The notes beneath the pieces were generated by a model. The model was not told the origin of the DNA. It made no database searches and saw nothing but the letters and a program-made list of their open reading frames with translations. Below, piece by piece: positions 7,801-12,301 of a stretch of 12,301 bases of DNA. This DNA is from Methanoregula sp. (GTDB lineage: Archaea > Halobacteriota > Methanomicrobia > Methanomicrobiales > Methanospirillaceae), in assembly GCA_028711405.1 (NCBI GenBank), contig JAQTSH010000030.1, positions 1-12,301 on the forward strand, read 5' to 3'. Both the position numbers and the translations under genes were made by a program. Within the stretch, counting starts at the first letter, position 1. The number at the start of each line of letters is the position of its first letter.

Positions 7801-10079
7801 AAAAGATCGCGGATATTTTCACAGATTTCCGTGACACCTACGAGATCATTTCCGTCCCGACTGTACATGGTGTTGGACTTTTCACTCTCACGGTTCCGCC
7901 CGGTGCCTACGATGGATATCTGTACCTGGAGGATGATTACCTGTACGGATACGCGAATGTTATTGTCAACCAGGCGCCGTGGATGCACCACTCTGCCTTT
8001 ACCCCGAATGAAACATATGTCCTCACTCTCGAAGGATACTGGGATGGGATCTCAGACGATGATAAGCATGAGGTGAGCCCAGACACTACGGCAGAGGTCG
8101 ATGCCTACCTCACCACATCGTGTGGATTCCCTGTGGCGGGGAAAACAGTGTACATCTACACTCCGTATGAGGTGAAGACAGTACTGACAGATGCAAATGG
8201 GTATGCGACCACGACTATCTCCGTTCACCCGGAAAAGAACCTGACTGATTACGAGAATGGCATCCAGATCTTTGGGATATACAACGCATTCACTTCTGGT
8301 AGTACAACCCTGTACCCACCGTTCTGGTATATGTATCCGGGAATGAGCCGGTCACATACCGGTGACCATCTCGAGATTACTGTCCGGCACATGAACCAGT
8401 TTGGGAGACCGATCAATTATACCTCGATTCTTGCGGTTGAAGGGGACGAAGGTACCCTGGCGACCCGTATCCTTAAAGGGAGTGGGGGCGGGATGACCGT
8501 GCCGGTGAAAAAGATCGGACTCTTCATGATTGAGGAGTGGCAGCGCCACAGTAACAATTGGTGGTATTATTTTAGTTCGACCTTCTTCCACACAGGGATG
8601 CCGGTAACGCCCATAATACGGGAATGGTACACACCGGATCAGCTTATTCCGCTTCAGGTTCATGTCGCGGGAGGGAATACCAACACGCTTGTGTATCTTG
8701 AGGAGCAGTCGTATTCCGATTACTACGAGTATATGCAATACGATGGCATGAGCGGGTATGGAAACATGTTCGGATATCTCAATTTCTCGTATTGTGATGC
8801 GAATGGTGACGCGATCCTTTACCTGAAAGTGCCACATGACGAGGGATATGTTGACTACCGGTTTGGGTATGCAACCGGGACTTTATCCCTGCCCACGACC
8901 CGGTCCGGGTACTTCTATGTGACCAAGGATCAGCTCCCAGACCTTGTACCTTCAAATGATGTGCAGGTGGTTGTGGCTCCAGGTACGGTTTCCTTCAATA
9001 TCAGCATCATTAATATCGGAACTGCTGCTGCGGGTGCCAGCCGGATGGCGCTTGTCATCGATCACGTCCCAATCGGGACGGATGTCAACCCCTTGAACCC
9101 GGGCGAAATGCAGACGTTTGCATTCAGCCATACGTTTACGGCGGGGATGCACAACGTGACGGCGATTGCTGACGTACTCGGACAGGTCAAGGAGATGAGC
9201 GAGTATAATAATGTCGGGATTGTCTTTGTGGTTGCAGGTACCCAGCCTCCTGTTGCCAACTTCATGGCAGACATAACGAGCGGTATCCGCCCGGTTACCG
9301 TCCAGTTTACCGATCTCTCGACCAACGCGCCGACTTCGTGGGCATGGAACTTTGGCGACAACGAGACTGCTACCGTGCAGCACCCGGTGCATACCTACGT
9401 AAATCCCGGGTTGTATACAGTAACCCTTGTTGCATCAAATGCGGCGGGCAGTGACAGCGAGATGAAGGTGCAGTATATTACGGTCAACCCGCCACCTGCC
9501 CCGACTATCTACATGCCCCAGAATGTGGTGATCATCCAAAACGCGAACGTGATCGTGCCGGCACAGATAGCACACATCAAGGCAGCGACGGGCATCGCGT
9601 TTGATATTGTCTATAATGCGTCAGTGATCCAACTGAATTCCGTGACGGCGAACCAGTCAGCGATTGGCAACAACAACCTTGAGACAAACCTGACCCCGGG
9701 TCTGGCGCGCATAGTTGTAACCGGCACTGATGGTATCAACATTGATGGACGGGTGCCAGTCTTCCATCTCTCGATGACAGCGATTGGTTCCAACATGGCA
9801 ACGACTCCGCTTGCGGTCATCAACGCAACCTGGAGTGGAACTGACTTCAACATCTCATCGCTTGCTGCCGTGAACGGGTCTATCCGTATCGGGGTCAAAG
9901 GGGACTTCAACGGGAATGGTTTTGTTGATATCGGGGATGTGACAAGGGTTGCCTACATGGTGGTCAACCGCGCACCGGTCATTCTTCCGGGTGCCGACTT
10001 CAACAACAATGGTATAGTTGATATTGGTGATGCAGCCAAGATTGCATGGTATTTCGTAGGAAAGATTAATGATTTGTAA
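4803..10079 (+). CDS. Secreted subtilisin-like (S8) protease with CARDB, PKD, cohesin-like and dockerin modules
   Basis: This is a 1758-residue extracellular serine protease. A Sec signal peptide (1-25, cleavage after ASVSA) and an I9-type inhibitory propeptide (about 34-124) precede the catalytic domain. Catalytic residues are Asp192 (VDTGI), His225 (NGHGSHVAG), oxyanion Asn571 (SAGNEG) and Ser647 (GTSMAAPH). The His-to-Ser distance of 422 residues, against about 157 in subtilisin, comes from an insert at about 289-548. It contains a P-domain-like beta sandwich (about 315-400, DGNWTVNITQ) and an immune-inhibitor-A/MAM-like segment (about 405-530, DGWYIDD at 496-502, DNVESG near 512). Residues of about 720-1375 are Tyr/Trp-rich beta domains with TDANGWANVT and TDANGYATTT motifs, resembling macroglobulin or invasin-type Ig folds. 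Then come CARDB (about 1378-1479), PKD (about 1482-1561, WNFGDNE), a cohesin-like module (about 1567-1697) and a dockerin (1698-1758) with two Ca-binding repeats (DFNGNGFVDIGD, DFNNNGIVDIGD). There is no C-terminal anchor, so attachment probably runs through the dockerin. Peptide targets are unknown. Confidence 0.95.
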   Translation: MNGITRIRLVLIAFLLLAVVASVSANTDATTNGDIPVIIMMKSTAVSPVQTDGLTRADSIQAFRQAAENDQKWIIRTLKTRGAKDITPLWIANSVAATVSPEMIEELRANPAVAKVEPDYIVYLDGSDPAKSPEQTHTSLFSAEKEPLGKSLGDVVETIEPVTIGWGVQWIEAPAVWNQGITGKGVNVSIVDTGINPNHPDLQGKTILWKDFVNGEPTPYDDNGHGSHVAGIVAGTGAGGIKIGVAPGVNLIVAKVFNSAGSASSSTVMEAFQWAVDNEADVISYSGGSYIVERQYIENYEYLNSSTTRQLIMPVNSSYKGDTSLKPAYIMVDVYSPWMRNLSISLFAPNGTRIEGTPVYWQNTIDPEREVLFKYSESRPLPDGNWTVNITQNDPYPNHWWYSDKGNNLNNRLTHSFNLTNVITATFTFNTKYHIEQSFDYGYVEISRDGGSTWTTLAVYNGYANLHHETFNLNPYTGTNVLVRFRYTTDGSVIYDGWYIDDIAIPEIGFYDNVESGFGTWTGNGWKNITATTAYEYSLAVGYPDDGSSVRAQSVNTIAANGVIPVISAGNEGEFGLFTIGTPGSAKDAITVGAINQQMDYIASYSSRGPVGYDANQTIKPDVVAPGSYVESASGSSTGYVTMSGTSMAAPHVTGTVALMLQANGSLSTKDVKRILQQTAVELGDAGPDNTYGAGRIRAYAAVANVTPLPAGAGQNYLFAGFAKTSDLVSGTPVVLSAISWNKTPKAGTPVHMVVWNNSYTWTLANEVFNSTLVTDANGWANVTLIPRLIDTCYYALISDPFNNVINDGIYIESPPVPPAPFNNPATYSKYYEAKPNSTVKIQYSLLTPADEPSDLPVNISIRSGSNYHVNETLVPQQGTIKLTLNLSQYSFDDTGGYFTIYLINATGFETNIGSLEIEAFEDSQSSFISPQMVSADPGSRIDYMLYTYDYLNWTPLPDRTYHIEVYWVNETQVHALSAEHPEFAEMLRAPAGQSPADREKIADIFTDFRDTYEIISVPTVHGVGLFTLTVPPGAYDGYLYLEDDYLYGYANVIVNQAPWMHHSAFTPNETYVLTLEGYWDGISDDDKHEVSPDTTAEVDAYLTTSCGFPVAGKTVYIYTPYEVKTVLTDANGYATTTISVHPEKNLTDYENGIQIFGIYNAFTSGSTTLYPPFWYMYPGMSRSHTGDHLEITVRHMNQFGRPINYTSILAVEGDEGTLATRILKGSGGGMTVPVKKIGLFMIEEWQRHSNNWWYYFSSTFFHTGMPVTPIIREWYTPDQLIPLQVHVAGGNTNTLVYLEEQSYSDYYEYMQYDGMSGYGNMFGYLNFSYCDANGDAILYLKVPHDEGYVDYRFGYATGTLSLPTTRSGYFYVTKDQLPDLVPSNDVQVVVAPGTVSFNISIINIGTAAAGASRMALVIDHVPIGTDVNPLNPGEMQTFAFSHTFTAGMHNVTAIADVLGQVKEMSEYNNVGIVFVVAGTQPPVANFMADITSGIRPVTVQFTDLSTNAPTSWAWNFGDNETATVQHPVHTYVNPGLYTVTLVASNAAGSDSEMKVQYITVNPPPAPTIYMPQNVVIIQNANVIVPAQIAHIKAATGIAFDIVYNASVIQLNSVTANQSAIGNNNLETNLTPGLARIVVTGTDGINIDGRVPVFHLSMTAIGSNMATTPLAVINATWSGTDFNISSLAAVNGSIRIGVKGDFNGNGFVDIGDVTRVAYMVVNRAPVILPGADFNNNGIVDIGDAAKIAWYFVGKINDL

Positions 10080-10097
10080 GATAGAGTAGTGATTATC

Positions 10098-10102
10098 AGG
10101 AG
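10098..10102 (+). promoter_or_regulatory. Ribosome binding site of the downstream cohesin-module gene
   Basis: AGGAG ends 10 bases before ATG 10113, but only 6 bases before another ATG at 10109. That ATG opens a five-codon frame (MYVEY, stop 10124-10126) overlapping the real start. Only 10113 leads to the long frame with a signal peptide. Confidence 0.6.
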
Positions 10103-10112
10103 TGTGTGATGT

Positions 10113-12301
10113 ATGTGGAGTATTAAATCAATTTTATTGCTGGGCATGCTGTGTCTTATCACCATGTCCGTGTCCGCAGTTTCGGTTATTACTGCACCGA
10201 CCGGGACTTTCCAGTTGGACGAGACGAAGAATCTTCCGGTTACTGTTGCCGGGCTCAATAAAGCCAGCGGGGTGAATTTCAACATGACGTATGACCAGGG
10301 TCTGTTTTATGTTGATGCCGTCACTGCAAGTTCTTCCTACCCCAATGCTGCCGTGACAACAAATGTTGATAACACTACAGGATTAATCCAGGTTGCTGTG
10401 ACTGATACTGACGGTATTACCGCAACAGGTGCAACGCCGCTTGTGGATATCACGTTCAGGAATCGTGGAGGTTCCGGAACGACGGCAGTGACTATTCCTA
10501 ATGCGTACTGGAGTGACTCTGAAGGAGCCACCGTGCCGATGAGCGGGGACAGTCTGAAGGCATTCGATCGTTATCCGTTTGCCACTATAGTGGCAGGTTC
10601 CCTTGAGGCGAAATCATCGGTGTTAAGCGAGATCCGGGTTGGAACCGGCGTTCTCTCTTCGGGAGCATCGGTACGTATTCCGGTGTCTGTTGCGAATGTG
10701 ACGAACGTGAATAATATCACTATCAGCATAATGCACTTTAACAGCACTCTTTTCGTTATTGAGGATGTTGTAGTAAACAATTCGGTAATATCCGGATCAG
10801 AGATAGTCCAAACTGAATCTTTAATCTGTAATGTTGGGGGTTCAGCGACTATTCAGATTAAAAATGATAATATCACGGCTTCGACAGTCCTTGTCCCGGT
10901 GGTGGATTTAGTGATCCGTCCTACGGACTTGACAGGCGCTGAAGATCTCATGTTATTCCCATATCATACTGTTTACTCAACTCCTACTAGTTTCCATAAT
11001 CAGTTCTCTATTGTGAATGCCGGGCAGGTGGTTACCAGCGGAGCAGGCTCGCCACCCGGTGACGGGGCGATCCGGTTCCTGGACACATCAATTGAAGGAG
11101 CATCCACTGCAAAATACCCGATCGAGGTCAAGTTACCAGTCGGAGCAAAGGAGATCTGGGCTCCGTTCACCTACGATGCTGCATACTTCAATGTCACCGC
11201 TGTCGCGATCAATGCGACTGCGAGTACCACATATGGCGCATTAATTACCGCAACAAATCTTTATCCCACTGGTGGACAGGTCTATATCGGAAATACACAA
11301 AATCTCCCGACCACTCAATTCACACCGGTAGTCGATGTGAGTTTTAAGACATTTACCCAATATGGAACCACGCCATTCTCATTGATGGATTACGGTTCAT
11401 TGCCAAATTATAAAGTCAGTTCACCTACATCTGGCATCATTGTCACATATCCATTCAAGACCGTGACGCATGGGAATGTTACGGTTACGCCGAAACTCAT
11501 GCCCGACCTTGTTGGAGAGATTATTGACGCGCCGAAGTTTGTCAAGAAATGGAAGGATGACAGTCTCCATTTCAATACGACGTTTGCCGTTCATAATATC
11601 GGTTATTCAGATGTGACAAACGACTTCGAGATTCAGGGAAGACTTGGGAACACCACTCAGAAAATTGACATCACTGATGATATTCCCGCGCATCAAACCC
11701 TGATGATGTATATGAAGATGAATGTCATTCCGAATTTACCTGAGACTGAAGTCAAAGTCCTCTCACAAGGATTAAATAAATATTATACAATAAACACAAG
11801 CGGAGATATCGGTGTTGGTTCTTATAACATCGGTATCGGTATCGATGTCAATAATGCTGTCGGGGAAGTGAATGAAACAAATAACGATGTAAATACTACA
11901 GCCCCTATTACTCGCCCGGATCTCATCCCCACATCTTACATTCAGTTTGTGTCATCCTCTGGTTCCACAGTAGTCAATAGTTTTGAAGCTCCTGGGACGT
12001 ACACCATCAATTATGGTGTGAAAAACATGGGAGATGTATTCGCTGTCCCCACAAGTATGAATGTCACCATTGCCGGGACAAAGAAGATCTATGACGTGCC
12101 GGTATTGCAACCCGGTGCGATGTATAACCTCTCACAATCTATTCAGATTACCAAGACCTCTTCACCGGATATCAATATCACCGTCAATGACAACCGGTCT
12201 GAGGCAGAATTGAATTATAACAACAATACCTATTTGACATCTTATCAATCGATCAAACCGGTCACGATCAACCTTCCGAAAACGAATGGAACCACTGAAT
12301 T
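10113..12301 (+). CDS. Secreted scaffoldin-like protein with cohesin-like and CARDB modules (3' end outside window)
   Basis: The frame is open without a stop from ATG 10113 to the window edge, giving 729 codons of an incomplete protein. An in-frame TGA at 10107-10109 rules out an earlier start. The N-terminus (MWSIKSILLLGMLCL, through about residue 21, SVSA) is a Sec signal peptide. At least two, probably three, cohesin-like beta modules follow: about 22-160, 172-310 and 316-450. The first is the clearest, with GTFQLDETKNLPVTVAGL and NFNMTYDQGLFYVDAV, and it resembles the C-terminal module of the upstream protease. Two CARDB modules come next, about 463-598 (starts MPDLVGE, ends in NAVGEVNETNND) and 601 onward (RPDLIPTSY). 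Many N-x-S/T sites suggest surface glycosylation. The gene lies 33 bases after the protease stop, so co-transcription is likely. Its base composition is more AT-rich toward the 3' end. The proposed role is a cell-surface or extracellular scaffold that binds dockerin-bearing partners; how it is anchored lies beyond the window. Confidence 0.9.
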   Translation, partial: MWSIKSILLLGMLCLITMSVSAVSVITAPTGTFQLDETKNLPVTVAGLNKASGVNFNMTYDQGLFYVDAVTASSSYPNAAVTTNVDNTTGLIQVAVTDTDGITATGATPLVDITFRNRGGSGTTAVTIPNAYWSDSEGATVPMSGDSLKAFDRYPFATIVAGSLEAKSSVLSEIRVGTGVLSSGASVRIPVSVANVTNVNNITISIMHFNSTLFVIEDVVVNNSVISGSEIVQTESLICNVGGSATIQIKNDNITASTVLVPVVDLVIRPTDLTGAEDLMLFPYHTVYSTPTSFHNQFSIVNAGQVVTSGAGSPPGDGAIRFLDTSIEGASTAKYPIEVKLPVGAKEIWAPFTYDAAYFNVTAVAINATASTTYGALITATNLYPTGGQVYIGNTQNLPTTQFTPVVDVSFKTFTQYGTTPFSLMDYGSLPNYKVSSPTSGIIVTYPFKTVTHGNVTVTPKLMPDLVGEIIDAPKFVKKWKDDSLHFNTTFAVHNIGYSDVTNDFEIQGRLGNTTQKIDITDDIPAHQTLMMYMKMNVIPNLPETEVKVLSQGLNKYYTINTSGDIGVGSYNIGIGIDVNNAVGEVNETNNDVNTTAPITRPDLIPTSYIQFVSSSGSTVVNSFEAPGTYTINYGVKNMGDVFAVPTSMNVTIAGTKKIYDVPVLQPGAMYNLSQSIQITKTSSPDINITVNDNRSEAELNYNNNTYLTSYQSIKPVTINLPKTNGTTE

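Overview
The window looks like chromosomal DNA of a methanogenic euryarchaeon, probably of the Methanomicrobiales group. This is inferred from very large secreted proteins built of PKD, CARDB, cohesin-like and dockerin modules, from archaeal-type GGTGA/AGGAG ribosome binding sites, and from oligo-T runs rather than bacterial-style terminators. No rRNA, tRNA, CRISPR array, transposase or integrase was recognised.

Layout. (1) Positions 1-180 are an upstream region with an imperfect inverted repeat. (2) Positions 181-2363 are a two-gene ABC exporter operon: a DrrA-type ATPase and an ABC-2 permease that overlap by an ATGA junction. (3) Positions 2364-4802 have no intact gene that I trust. This stretch holds oligo-T runs, then about 530 bp of extremely G/C-run-rich imperfect repeats with six GGTACC palindromes. 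After that comes a decayed plus-strand gene whose frames can be stitched together from 3158 to 4343. It has a helix-turn-helix-like segment, a hydrophilic linker and a Cys-rich C-terminus, broken by three nonsense codons and four single-base changes in homopolymer runs. A small decayed or frameshifted minus-strand gene follows at 4361-4536, then an AT-rich leader. (4) Positions 4803-10079 encode a 1758-residue secreted subtilisin-like (S8) protease. It has about 260 extra residues inserted between its catalytic His and oxyanion Asn, and its C-terminus reads CARDB - PKD - cohesin-like - dockerin. (5) Positions 10113-12301 encode a second secreted protein, cut by the window edge, with about three cohesin-like modules followed by two CARDB modules.

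How the genes may work together. The protease and the downstream protein are 33 bases apart on the same strand and are probably co-transcribed. The protease ends in a dockerin and its neighbour is built from cohesin-like modules. The simplest reading is a protease docking onto a scaffoldin-like partner, a small cellulosome-style complex with a protease as cargo. The exporter operon upstream has no visible link to this pair. The degenerate region between them looks like a decayed accessory insertion site.
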